Source: Pseudopyrenochaeta lycopersici
Lineage: Eukaryota > Ascomycota > Dothideomycetes > Pleosporales > Pseudopyrenochaetaceae
Length of the DNA: 64,000 nucleotides
Reading direction: 5' to 3'
Assembly (NCBI GenBank): GCA_003313425.1
Contig: NHZP01000067.1
Location: 152,898 to 216,897, forward strand
Below, one piece after another: positions 1-11,269 of this stretch (the stretch's first letter is position 1; each line of letters begins with the position of its first letter). The position numbers and the translations under genes are program-made. Under the pieces are notes generated by a model. It did no database searches. It worked only from the letters and a program-made list of their open reading frames with translations, and was not told the origin of the DNA.

Positions 1-917
1 AGCTAGTAGTATAAGTATTCTTTAAGTAGTAAATATAGCCTTTCTATTTACTTATATAGTTTATTCTTCCTTTTCTATAGCTCTATAGTTCTTAGTTTAG
101 TTTATATAAGTTATTATTAATTCTAATATAGTTATTAATTAAGTTATTAAAGTCTTTAATAACGCATCTTATTCTTATAAGTTTCTCTCTAACCTGTTGT
201 TTTAGGCTTTATTGGAATATTTATTTAAGAGCCTTATTATCCTATCTAATAATTATAGAGTACTACTTAAACTTATTAGTATAGTTAGTAATAGAGGTGT
301 ACTATTTAAGTTTCTATATATATTATTCTACTATAACTTTCTTAGTCTATATTCTAAAGATTTACTAGATATATTTCTTAAATTTATCCTAATCCTTAAA
401 TATTTCTATATTATTTACGTTAATAATTTCCTAGTCTATATATTATTCTAATTATAGCGTAACCTAGTCTAGCGCCTTACTTATAAGGTAAGTAATTATA
501 ATAAGTACTTTATTACTTTTAGTAATATCCTTATAAAGATAGAAGTATAAGTTAAGCTAGAGTAACTATCCTTTTAGATATTATCTATTACTACTAAACG
601 TAGTAGGTTTACTAATTAAGTAACCTTTAGTAGTTATAGTTAAAGAGTTAGGGGTAGCTACGTATTTACTAGGACTGCTTATCTTAAAGGTAATTAAAAT
701 ATTAAAGATTTAGTTAAGTAGTTATAATATAAAGTAACTAGTGTTAACTAGTTAATATCTTTAGAGTATTCTGTAGATATACAGCGCTAGGTAAATTAAG
801 GGTAGAAGTATTATATAGTAGGATACTTATAGATTATCTTAAGTTAATTACACTGCGCTATAGGGCTATATTATACGAGTCTATATACATAATTGTCTTA
901 TAGGATTCCTATAAGGC
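1..917. repeat. AT-rich RIP-decayed sequence, unclassified
   Basis: This stretch is dominated by TA-rich sequence with stop codons in all frames. A 79-codon open frame at 212-451 is rich in Leu, Ile, Phe and Tyr, which is what low-GC sequence gives by chance, so I do not call it a gene. It is the left flank into which the Gypsy element at 918 inserted; the last five bases before that element are AAGGC. I cannot assign the original repeat family. Confidence 0.5.
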
Positions 918-1306
918 TGTAAAGAATCTTAAAAGCTATCGGCAAGGATAACTAATAAGATTGCAAGGTTAGTTCTCCGGGATAGAGTAAGGGACTAGAT
1001 AGAAGGGGGTTTAATACTAAGATAGTAAGAGGGTGCTTCTATAAAGAGTACTAAGAGTTAAGAATAATTAGTATTACTATTACTATACTATAGAGTATAA
1101 TATTAAGTTAAATACAATAAGCTATAAGAGTTTATTATAGTAGTCTATATATATAGAAGCTATGCATGTTACTTAGTGTGCTTAGTGTGCTTAGTATTAC
1201 TAATTAAACTAATTAACTAAGCACGTCACGTAACCTTAGTTATTAGTCTAATACCTGTAAGGTCTAGTTGGGGCTACTAGGGCAGGGTTCTAGCAGGATC
1301 GTAATA
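918..1306 (-). repeat. 3' LTR of the Gypsy element (heavily RIPped copy)
   Basis: Direct repeat of 7922-8310, equal in length. Relative to that copy nearly all differences are C-to-T or G-to-A, mostly at CpA/TpG with some at CpG. Because the element reads on the minus strand, this is its downstream LTR. Confidence 0.92.
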
Positions 1307-1559
1307 CTATCCCTCTCCTGTCCTAGCGCTGTCCTTAGTGCTTATTATATAACGCGGGCGTTTCCTACTTCTTACTATATTATATCTCGCTATACCTAAA
1401 TATCTATAAGTATCTAGTACTATTTGTTACTAACGCCTTTATAATTTTATTAACTCTTTTAGAGAAGCTATAGTTTAAAAATGCGCGACGTGCGTAAGAC
1501 ATAATTAGGTGTGTAAGGTCTATGTTTGTTCTAGGAAATATAGCGAGTGTCTGCGTTAA

Positions 1560-1980
1560 GGATAACGTTATAACGTGCGAGTTACAGAGTCTAAATTTAA
1601 ATAATTAGTAGATTAAAAGATAAAGCTTTAAGAGTAAATAAAAGAATCTAGAGATGCGCAAGAGGTTATAATAAAGGCGCATGAAAAAGCTCTAGAAGAG
1701 CTGCGCGTTACTTAGGCTCGCGAAGAGTAGTTACGATAATAAATAGATTTAATTAATTAGCGCGCGGAAGAAGTAATAGCTGTAGAAGAGCGGGATATTA
1801 AGGAGTAAGAAGCGGCAGAGGCCTTGTTACCTAAGAACGCTTCTAATGCCCTTAGTTTTAGTTTATCGCCTAGCACTTAGGGTGTGTTTAAGGGCTTCCC
1901 CTTTAAGTACTAGGAGGCCCTAATTAGCGATAGGCTATTAGTAGTGGACTTAGCGGTTTCCTCTAGCTCCTAACGTTTTT
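1560..1980 (+). pseudogene. Antisense coiled-coil-like ORF remnant inside the Gypsy element
   Basis: On the plus strand, opposite to gag-pol, one frame stays coherent for about 110 codons from near 1639 (motif EVIIKAHEKALEELRVT) to near 1975, interrupted almost only by TAG codons where Gln would fit. The residues are rich in Glu, Ala, Arg and Leu, as in a coiled coil, then turn Ser-rich. Just upstream, the same frame carries spaced Cys codons (CVKDNVITC), suggesting a small zinc-binding start. It lies between pol and the 3' LTR. I do not recognise the family. It could be an extra element-encoded protein or a captured gene; RIP hides the true start and end. Confidence 0.45.
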
Positions 1981-1989
1981 TAAGGTTTA

Positions 1990-4900
1990 TTTATTTTTTC
2001 TTCTTCCTCTCCTCCCTTTCTTAATATTCTCTAATTTTTTCTTAGCAGTTTCTTAGGTTTTCTAGTAGTTCCTACGTGCTTTCTGCGCTTAGGTATCCTT
2101 TCTATTTAACTAGGTAACTAAAGCTTAGTTTAGGGTTGTTAACTTTTCTGTTTTATTAGTACCCCTATATTTTCTTAACCTTAAACTTATTTTCTTCTTT
2201 AGGTTTATACTAGAATATTTTTTATAGTAGCGTTACAGGGTTAGCTAGTCCTAATTTAGAAATATAGAAGCGTAGGTAGATCTTTGCATTTAGTAGTAGC
2301 TCGAGTGTATAGTTTACTAGTCTATTCTGTTCTTTAACTAAAAATAGTCTAACTTTAATATAATTAAGTCCCTTGCTTAGTTATTTGTTGCGTAGGTTTT
2401 TTATAAGTAAGTATGCTTTATCCCCCTTTTTTAGCTAAGGTGCTATTTTTCTTTTCTTGTTTTAGTAGGAAATACTGTTGCGTTGTGCTTTCTTAAGGTT
2501 TTCTTAGAGTTGTTCGTGTATTTTCTTTATTTCTTTAGCTGTTTTTATATCTGCTTTAGCTGTTCTACTAGGATATAACTTTATAAAGAGATTAGGGTGT
2601 CTCCCGTAGTTAGTAAAGAACAGTGTCTTTCTAGTTAATTCTAATCATTTATTATTATAGGCTAGTTGTACTATTAGTAATAGTAAAACCTAATTATTTT
2701 ACTGTTAATTACTATAAATCCTTAGGTAGGTTTTTATTGTTCTATTTATTCTTTCTATTTATCTGTCTGTTTATAGGTAATAGGCTGTTAATAATTTTCT
2801 TTAGTTCCTATCGCGGCTATTAATGTGGACTAGAAGTTAGATATAAAGAGCTTGTCTCTATTACTTATAATAGACTTAGGTATACTATAATATTGTATTA
2901 ATCTGTCTAAGATAATAAACGCTAGCTATTCTGTGTTGTAGTTGTTTCTGAATAGTATTATCTCTGCTACTTTTGTAAACCTGCAGACTATATTAAAGAT
3001 AGCGTTATACTTAATTTCTGTTGCGGGATCTTTAGATAGTAGTAACTCTGTTATAAAGTCTATAGAAATATCTGCCTAAGGTTTGTTAGGTAGCTCTATA
3101 GCTTGTATTTCTTTGTAAGGTGCGTAAGTACTATGTTTGTTCTTATAATAGTCTGCGTATTTTTTAATAAACTGTTTAACCTTAGTCTTTATATTCTTAA
3201 AGCTGTAGTGTCGCTGTATTAGTTCTATTGTTCTCTTAATTCTTAGGTAACTATGTACTAGGTTATTATAGTATTATTAGATAATTACCTCTTATAATTC
3301 TTTAGGTACTTTAGACGTAATTATTATAGTGTTATTTAATAACTTATTAGGTTCTAAGGTTCTATCCTAGTTTACTTAAAGGATAGTATTATTAACTATT
3401 ACTTTTATCTCTGCGATGTCTAATCTTTAGCTAAGAGTATTAGCTCTGCTGTTATCCTTTCCTAGTGTATATACGATCTTGAACTTGTATTATCCTAGTA
3501 TTTTAGCCTATCTAACCTATCTCTAGTTTAAATCTTTAGTAGTAGTAAAATTAACTAGGTTCTTATAATCTATAAATATCTTAAGATCTAAGCAGCTCTT
3601 TACGTAGATCTGCTAGTAGTTAAGGGCGTTAATAATTGCTATAAGCTCTTTATTATGCACGTTGTAGCGTTCCTTAGGGTCTGTGAATTTCCTAGAGTAG
3701 TAGGTAATTAGGTGCTATTTCCTATTACGTTCTTATTTTACTATTACACTTAGTATAAAGTCTAAGGTATCTATTTTAAACTGTAAGAGTTCTCCTGTTT
3801 AGAATGCGATTAACACTAGTAGTATAATATAAGCTTCTTTAAGTATCTAGAATACTCTTCTTTATTTATTTCCTTATTCTTATTTTATCTTTTTCTTTAT
3901 AAGTTTAGTAAGTAGGATAGATTTCTTAGAGAAGTCCTTAATAAACTGTTAGTTAAAGTTAATAAATCTTATAAATAACTATATATCTTTAACTATTTTA
4001 AGTTTAGCCTATTCTTTTACTACTCTTATTTTTTCTTTGCTTATCTTTACTTTATGTGCACCTACTATATATCCTAGGAACTTAACTTCTTCTTTATAGA
4101 ACTTGTATTTCTTAGGTTTAAGCAGCAACCTAAATCTTTCTAAGCAAGTAAGAACTATTTTAACGTACTTAATGTGTTCTTATAGATTATTAGAGTATAT
4201 AAGGATATTATTAAGGGATATGATAATAAATATATCTAGGTATTCTCTTAGTATATTATTAATAAGTGCCTAGTATATAGCTAGTGCGTTAGTAAGACTA
4301 AAAAGTATTACTATATACTTATAGTAGCTATAGCGTGTTCTAAACGTAGTCTTCTATTCTTTACCTTCTTTTATGCGAATAAGGTTATACGCTCCTCTTA
4401 GGTCTAATACTATAAAGACTTTTATAAAGGCTAATTAATCCTATAGTTCTGCTATATTTAGTAAGAGGTATTAATTTTTTATTATAATATTATTAAGCTT
4501 CTAGTAGTTAATATATAATCTTAACTTCTTATACTTTTTTAGTATAAATAGTATAAGGTATCCTGCTAGCGACTGTAATTCCCTAATAAATCCCTTTTTT
4601 AAGTTTATCTTAATATATTCGCGCAGGGTTTTAAGTTCTTTTTCTAATAAACTGTAGATTAGGCTAAAAGTTAGTTGCTTTCCTTCTTATAGGATTATCT
4701 TATAATCCTAGGGTTAATGTTTAGGCAATACTTTTATAGTTATCTCTTCTTAAAAGAGTAACTTATATTCTTTATACTTGTTAGAGATTACTAGAGTTGC
4801 GCTTTGCTCCTTAACTCTAGCTTGTTAGTCTAAGGGCCTCCTGTTAGTACCTGCTAGGTTAGATCCTTGTGTTCTAAGGTCGTCCTTGTTTAAAGTAAGG

Positions 4901-7900
4901 ATCCTAATTATTATCTTCTTATCTACCTAGGCACTTAGCCGCAGCGTAGGCTTGCTCGTAGTTGCGTCTGTTCTATAGTATTTAAACGAGAACTTTTTCT
5001 TTTTCTAATCTATGTTTAGGCTATATTCTTTTAACTATAGGAGTCCTAGTATCACATTGTGTTGTAATAGTCTGAAGACGTCTAGGTTAATCGTTTCCCT
5101 ATAGTTCTAGATAATAAGTTGCACGTTCTGTACTTTGTGTATAATTACAGACTCTAATAGCATTAGTTATCTATTAGCTACTATTAATAGATATAGTACT
5201 AATTTTAATAATAGGACAAGACTAGCTTATTCTATCGCTCGCGCAGAAATATAGCTCTATTATACTCTAGAATCTACTAGTGCCTTTATTTAGCTTCTAT
5301 TAAGCTTAATATTTAGCTTAAGGAGTTCTTATATGCCTGTGTTGCAAACAACGCGCTGTGACCTGGGGTACGGTAGGCTCACGTGCGCGCTGACGTAGGA
5401 GCTTACCCTGGAGAGACACGTCTTTTGTGTGCATTCAAGGGCGCGCTCACGTACGCGCTCACGTGCGCGCTCACGTGCAAGCTCACGCAGGAGACACCTG
5501 AAGGTAGACTCACGTGCGCGCACGCGCACGCGTACACGCTGCTCACGCTCCTACCGTATAATGGCCCCTGTAATAGGCCGTGCTCAGCTCTCCTTTATAT
5601 AGCTGGCTCTCAAAGCCTCCTAGACAAAACAGTGGTCCATCTCATAGATCACCTGGGTAACTGTTGCCAAGCTCTCCCTTTTTCCTCCACAGCCTGTTAC
5701 GTATAGAGTTTGCAATTCTTACCTATTAGTAGGCGCGATTCTAAAAAAGGCTCCTCCTAATACCTGTTTAGTGTCTTAACGTCTTTATGCTTAAGGTAGT
5801 TAGAGTTGAGGCACGTTTGCTATTGTTGCTGATTGCACTCTCTATTAAAGACTAGCTGCATTGCTATAGTAGCTGCAGGGTTATTATTCCCTAGGAAGTA
5901 GAGGATAGTCCTCTTATTCTATAGATAGTTGTTACATTTAACTTTAAGATAATTATACTATTAGTATTTGTATTAGTAAAATAAGTAAGGGAAGTATTCT
6001 TATTCTGTTTTACTTAAATAATAGATTGCGCATAGGTCTGTAGTGTAAAAAGACTAGTAGACGACACTGTGTTGCTTATTGCGTGGATCTATTAAGTAGT
6101 CTAGTACTAGTTTCTGTAGTCCTTTGCGCATAGTATGTAGGGTCTAAGCTGCCTTAGCGTGCTTATATATTTCTTAGGCTTCTTCTTCTGTAAGATACTA
6201 GAGAGGGTTAACATTTTCTTTGTTGTCCTCCTAATATATTTATTATTAAAGCTAAGTATAGATGTCTTGTTTCTTACTGTTTGTAAGCACGATCTTACTA
6301 TAGGAATTAACTTAAAAGTACTCTTATTATACTAGGTCTTTAGTATTTAGTATATAGAAAGCGTCTTCCTATATTAGTAGTAGTATTATTTAGCGTTATA
6401 GTGCGTATTTAGGGGTCTTAACTACTAGCGGTTCTAGTGCCTATATTTGCTTAGCTTATTAAAGTTTTTCTAGTGCGTTTCTAACGCTTGCAGGTTACTA
6501 TACTTCCTTAGCTTTTTCTGCCTATTCTTATATTACTTTTATATAATGTTTAGGGTAATTATAATATTCCTGTAACATGTCTTATATTACTTTTTTAGCT
6601 AGGATAATTATACTTATTCCTTAAGATATAGCTGCTTCCTATTCTACTAGGGTTAACGCGTTAATATATCGTGCTTCGTATATATGTTGTGCGCGTAGTT
6701 AGCGGTTAAGTTTTATAATATCTTTTTCTGCTTCTGTAGGCGTAGATAGCCTTAGTGTTCCTAGTTAATGTTAACTTTAGAAGTTCTCTTCTTTTTACTC
6801 CTTAGTTAGGAGTACTATAGTGTTGCTAAGGTCTTCTGTAGCATCTTTATAGACTAGGGATAGAGAGCTGTTGCTTTCTTCTTTATCTTTGCTATACTAG
6901 GTTCCTAGAATCCCTTTCTTAGTAGGTTCCTAGAGAGGTAGCTGTAACAGTTCTATATCTTAGGCCTCTTCCTCTTAAGTTGCGATAACTTCCTATGTTT
7001 TATTATTATTATCTTCTTCTTTTACGACTATTATATTAATCTAGGGGGTTACTTTATTTTTCTTTCTATAGTCCTTAGCTATATAGCCTTTCTTATTACA
7101 GTTAAAATAGGTAATTTCTTTCTTCTTCCCTCTCTTATCTAATTTTTCTTTGTTAAGGTTATCTAGATATATTGCTTTAGATCCCCTAGACGTATAGTGT
7201 CCTAGAACCCTTTATAGCTAATATTAATAACGCGGGCGACTGCTATTAGATTTGTTGCGATAATCCTTTTGTAGTTTCTTATCTTCCTTTATTTATCTAG
7301 GTTATTATCTTATGAGTCGCACTCGGAGCTTATAGAGCTCTATATCTAGTTAGATAGTCTCGTTAATTAGGTTATCTAGTGTTGTAATCTTTATGCTTGT
7401 GCGTATAAGCTTAGTCTAGACGTCTGCCTTTAGGCCTTGTTTATATATAGTTTTTAGGGTATTGTTATTCTAGTTAGTTTGTCTAGCGTAACCTAGAAAT
7501 TTATTAGTGTAGTTAGCTGCAGACTTAGTTTCCTATATGTTCTAAATCTTGCGCTCTATAATAGTTACTATGTTTAGAAGTCTAAACGCTTAACGCATGC
7601 ATGCTTTAAATCTTTCTATATTTTTAAACATAACAATTAGTTCTTAAGGCTTTTCCTCGTCGCTTATGTACTTAACTAAGTAGGGTTTCACCTATTTGGC
7701 GGCTTCGCCTCTTATATAGCTAGATATAAGTACTGCTTAGTTATTATTGTCTATAGTAGTTGCATTAAACTTAAAGAAGAAGTTAAACTAGAGTAACTAC
7801 TTTTTAAGCTTAAAGCAATCTCTATAGAAGAGGTCTAGTTTAGCGATAGCGTTGCCTGGCTTAGTAGTATAGTAGTTCGTGTTGTCTATCTTAGTATTAC
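1990..7900 (-). pseudogene. Gypsy gag-pol polyprotein, RIP-broken
   Basis: Read on the minus strand from 7900 to 1990. A knuckle peptide resembling YFNCNKKGYIAKD (about 7069-7110) marks the end of gag, with aspartic protease expected near 5000-5300. Around 4060-4150 the peptide LKPKKYKFYKEEVKFLGYIV is the typical C-terminal reverse transcriptase block of Ty3/Gypsy elements. RNase H and integrase should lie at 2000-3900 but are too mutated to delimit. Many in-frame stops, mostly TAG or TAA from CAG or CAA, make it non-functional. The reading frame is split by a solo LTR at 5340-5691. Confidence 0.85.
5340..5691 (-). mobile_element. Solo LTR, family A copy 1 (nested in Gypsy)
   Basis: A 352-bp block with TGT...ACA ends and a perfect 5-bp target duplication GCCTG (5335-5339 and 5692-5696). 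No internal retrotransposon domain accompanies it, so it is a solo LTR or a very small non-autonomous element. On the minus strand it has a TATA-like box (CTATATAAAG) downstream of a run of CACGTG-containing units. It is GC-rich and much less mutated than the Gypsy sequence around it. Two relatives lie at 26254-26645 and 37479-37858. Open frames across it are artefacts of the GC-rich repeats. Confidence 0.88.
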
Positions 7901-7921
7901 TTATCTTAAGAGTGTTTAAAG

Positions 7922-8310
7922 TGTAAAGAATCTTAAAAGCTATTAGTAAGAATAACTAATAAGATTGCAAGGTTAGTTCTCTAGGATAGAGTAAGGGACT
8001 AGATAGAAGGGGGTTTAATACTAAGATAGTAAGAGGGTGCTTCTGTAAAGAGTACTAAGGGTTAAGAATAATTAGTATTACTATTACTATACTATAGAGT
8101 ATAATATTGAGTTAAACATAATAAGTTATAAGAGTTTATTGTGGTGGTCTATATACATAGAAGCTATGCATGTTGCTTAGTGTGCTCGGTGTGCTTAGTA
8201 TTACTAATCAAACTGATTAACTGAGCACGTCACGTGACCTCGGTTGTTGGTCCAATACCTGTGAGGTCCAGTTGGGGCCACTGGGGCAGGGTTCCAGCAG
8301 GATCGTAACA
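7922..8310 (-). repeat. 5' LTR of the Gypsy element (less mutated copy)
   Basis: Partner of 918-1306. Its outer half (about 8135-8310) keeps TGG, CAG and CG positions that are TAG/TA in the other LTR, so mutation fades toward the gene island that begins just after it. It ends CGTAACA, followed by the target duplication AAGGC. Confidence 0.92.
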
Positions 8311-8445
8311 AAGGCCTCCTCTAGGTTTTCTAGGTTTGTCTCTATCCTATAGGATATAGTCCGTCTTGGCGTAGGTTTTATAGGATTACGTAACTCTGGT
8401 GTTATTAGTTAGTTTAGAAGCCCGGCCTCCTTGTTAGTTGTCTGT

Positions 8446-8549
8446 GCCTCCTCCTACATCCTTATAACCGCCGCCCTTCCCACTTCTGTTCGTAACAGCC
8501 TCCTCCTACATCCTCATAACCGCCGCCCTTCCTACTTCTGTTCGTAACA
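8446..8549. repeat. 52-bp tandem duplication
   Basis: Two adjacent 52-bp units (8446-8497 and 8498-8549) beginning GCCTCCTCCTACATCC and ending TTCGTAACA differ by only two C/T transitions. It lies just outside the Gypsy 5' LTR in less mutated DNA. No coding role is evident. Confidence 0.85.
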
Positions 8550-9127
8550 ATAGGGCTGGAGCAGAGTTAAGTATTACTAGATCGTTAAGTAATAATCTAG
8601 TAAAAAAGGCGCGTATATAGGACGATTGAGTAGGGCCTTGACGAGCTGCTTGGCGCTGTAGGAACTGTAGAGACACTGGCTATAACAAAACAACATGTAG
8701 AAAACGTCTAGACGATTCAGAAGAGCTAGAGGCAAGCACTTATTGCACAGTTAGTCTTGTTGATAGTGATAGTTCTAATAATGAATGAGCTGAGTTGGTA
8801 GCGCCAAGCATTTTCGGTGGATTCGGTGGTGCTTAACGTTATAGCTTTAAAGTCGCAGAAAGTTGGGGAAGTGGCCGACTCGCTTATAAAACACGTTATG
8901 CGTATTTGCATGTACATGGGTATTCAATTATGCCGACTGCAGGCGCGTGTATGCGATATTAGCCGAGATCACGTGGAACTCTTCCGAATATCAAAGGTAG
9001 ACGATCAAGCCAAACCCAATGTGACTCACACCATATACTACTCAACATCTCTAAAACCAACCAGTTAAATACGCCAAAAATCCACATATGTATCAACTCA
9101 TTGCCGAAACATACGCACTCTCTCAAA
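8550..9127. other. Intergenic DNA at the edge of the gene island
   Basis: Base composition becomes mixed and the TA-rich bias stops near 8570. No open frame here resembles a known protein; short ones on both strands look like chance frames. The last 100-200 bases would contain the promoter and 5' leader of the GNAT gene, but I see no distinctive motif. Confidence 0.4.
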
Positions 9128-9868
9128 ATGCCGCTCACACTCCACCCCATGACTCCCTCAGACGGCCTGTCCTTTACTCGCATCCGCGCTGCAGCATGGG
9201 CGGGCCCGACCTACGATATGTTGCACACAGGACCGCTCTCCGAATCCTCTATCCGCGGGCTCGCAGAAAATAATAGTAGGGAGGTTGGAACGCCGAACAT
9301 GTGGCACTGGAAGATTGTAGACACAGACATTCCGCCGAGCGAGGACGATCCGAAGGACGGCGGGGGAAGAACGATTGCGGTTGCAGTGTGGAGTTTGTGT
9401 AATGCAGACGAGAAAGAGAGTAATGATGATGTTGCAAAGGATGTTCATTCCCACGCAGGTAATGAAAAAGATCCTAAAAACTCGCAAGAGAAAGAGCCAG
9501 AGCCAGAGAAAAGAGAAGCCCAACTCTTCGTTCCACCCGAACTCCGCCAAGACGTCCGCACCGCACTCATCGCCCCCTTCCAACCCACCCGTCTCTCCGT
9601 AATGGGCACGTCTACCCCCTACCTCATGCTCAACATGCTGGCTACGCATCCATCGCACCAGACGCGCGGCGCGGGGACACTATTGCTGGATTGGGGTTTG
9701 CGGAAAGCGGATCGGGAGGGTTTGAGGATCTATGTCGATTCGAAGAAGATGGCGAGAACGGTGTACGAGAGGAGGGGGTTTAGGCTTGTGAGGGAGATGG
9801 TGTTTGATAGGGGGGCTTGGGGTGGGGAGGGTGTGGATTGGCATGGGTGTATGGTTAGGGAGCGGTGA
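9128..9868 (+). CDS. GNAT-family N-acetyltransferase
   Basis: Single-exon gene of about 246 residues. GNAT proteins transfer an acetyl group from acetyl-CoA to an amine; the substrate cannot be told here. The C-terminal half shows the acetyl-CoA-binding block: a beta strand (YLMLNMLATHPSHQ), then the loop QTRGAGT matching Q/R-x-x-G-x-G/A, then a helix, then VYERRGFRLV, typical of the final GNAT strand. The N-terminus (LTLHPMTPSDGLSFTRI) is also family-like. A charged Glu/Lys-rich insertion (about residues 95-130) separates the halves. I chose the ATG at 9128 because the fold starts there; an in-frame ATG at 9101 would add nine residues. It stands alone between repeats, close to RIPped DNA, yet its frame is intact. 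Confidence 0.85.
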   Translation: MPLTLHPMTPSDGLSFTRIRAAAWAGPTYDMLHTGPLSESSIRGLAENNSREVGTPNMWHWKIVDTDIPPSEDDPKDGGGRTIAVAVWSLCNADEKESNDDVAKDVHSHAGNEKDPKNSQEKEPEPEKREAQLFVPPELRQDVRTALIAPFQPTRLSVMGTSTPYLMLNMLATHPSHQTRGAGTLLLDWGLRKADREGLRIYVDSKKMARTVYERRGFRLVREMVFDRGAWGGEGVDWHGCMVRER

Positions 9869-11149
9869 TGGTGGCAGAGCTAGAGCCAGAGCTTGAGCAA
9901 TAGTGAGTGAAGAGGAAGAGAGCCGAGTGCTCGAAAGAATGCAACTAGATCTACAAGACGGATAATAGCATGTTGAAAAGGCTATGTTTATTCCGTTTGA
10001 AAGCTGAAAAAGACGAAATGTGATAAGATCACTAGCATTAGAGAAGTACCCGGATTCATATAATATAGGAGCACTAACTTTAGCATTTGTTATAAGATCC
10101 TCGGGTTTAATTGCCCAGATATGTTTCCCCAGTGCAATTTTGGCCTCTTAATAGTGTATTACGTACTAAGTAATTTTAAAGCGGCAAGGAGGACGTACGC
10201 GCAACCGAAATGCTAGTGTTTGCGATTGCAAATATCTGATATTAGAGGATTAATGCTAGGTGCAAACGTGGCGCTACAAGGATAACGAGACATACTATCG
10301 CAATTCCAATGCAGTAATCTTCTGCGCCAGTGCTGCGAAGTAGATAAACACGAGTATATAAACGAAGAACAAAAGTAATAAATATAATTACTATAGTTAT
10401 CACCAGGGCGATAGTTAACCAGGTGCTTTAGCTTTCATGTGCTTGATGGTTGGTATCCATGATTTACAGCGACAGCTGCGCACTAAGAATAGGGACGATA
10501 ATCTTGAGGTTGGTACTCTATTAATGGATGCTGATTCATTGTTTTTAAATAGAATGTGCTTTTTGCATGGGTGTGCTGATATTATGACGAGTCAATGCGT
10601 AAAGTTAAGCTTCTACGCCAGCCGATGTTCCCCGCGCTGAGTGAAGCAGGGTCTCCACCTGTGTGCTCCGCGGAACCAGGACAGCGGGATATCGTTGTGC
10701 CAATTAGGAGCCATGCCGCTTGTTTGACTTTTGCCCGACTTATGTAAGGGTTGCCTCGACCCTGAAAATAAGTCTCTGAATAGTTCATGGCCTACCGCGG
10801 CTACTGGCACAAGATTTGGGGATAATTACGAGAGCCTAACCTGGTAAGAGCGATATCCGGGGAGAGGGTTCCGAGACATGATACAAGGGGGACTCATGAA
10901 TGGACTGGCAGTGGGCCAACTTTGCCACCAGCGTTTTTCCCTCATACAAAAGAACTGCTTAGGATCCGTGCAAGAACGACGCTACCAGTCCGTTCATGTG
11001 TCTCCTTGTAAGAAACAAAAAGGGGTAATATGATTGAACAAGAAAGAAATGAGGCAGCTGCTCTTTGATAAGAGTCAACGCGTATATAGAATAGCTAGTT
11101 AGGAACCTCTACAGCTTCAATTATTTTGCTGGTTGCATGGTGTTGCGCG
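9869..11149. other. Non-coding or unclassified stretch after the GNAT gene
   Basis: Mixed-composition DNA with no convincing gene. The open frames at 10437-10640 and 10582-10810 overlap on opposite strands and show no recognisable domain. AT content rises near 11070 as the next repeat block begins. I see no tRNA or clear repeat here. Confidence 0.4.
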
Positions 11150-11269
11150 TGCATTAGGTGGGGACGTGCATCAGGTGGTGGAACACGTTATAGTATTATA
11201 TGTTACTAAATTTTTATTAGACGTAGGAGGAATACAGCAGCACGCAGCTGCGTACGTTACCTTAACTAC

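Larger units (their letters stand above)
918..8310 (-). mobile_element. Complete Ty3/Gypsy LTR retrotransposon, RIP-inactivated
   Basis: The element is bounded by two 389-bp direct repeats (918-1306 and 7922-8310) and by a perfect 5-bp target duplication AAGGC (913-917 and 8311-8315). The internal region reads on the minus strand: gag with a CCHC-like knuckle near 7069-7110, then pol with a reverse transcriptase segment near 4060-4150. The ends are TGT...ACA; the left copy now ends ATA, a C-to-T change. A 352-bp solo LTR of another family sits inside it (5340-5691), so the net element is about 7.0 kb. All frames are broken. Gypsy is assigned from the RT peptide; the subfamily is not resolved. 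Confidence 0.93.

Noticed and set aside
212..451. 79-codon frame rich in Leu, Ile, Phe and Tyr
   Set aside because: Typical chance frame in AT-rich RIPped DNA; no conserved words.
5329..5706. Two overlapping open frames rich in Arg/Glu and in Ala/Cys/Leu
   Set aside because: They are both strands of a GC-rich solo LTR whose CACGTGCGCG repeats lack stops. The same frames recur in the other two copies, so repetition and composition explain them.
9158..9658. 166-codon minus-strand frame opposite the GNAT gene
   Set aside because: It is the antisense of a well-supported coding frame and has no domain.
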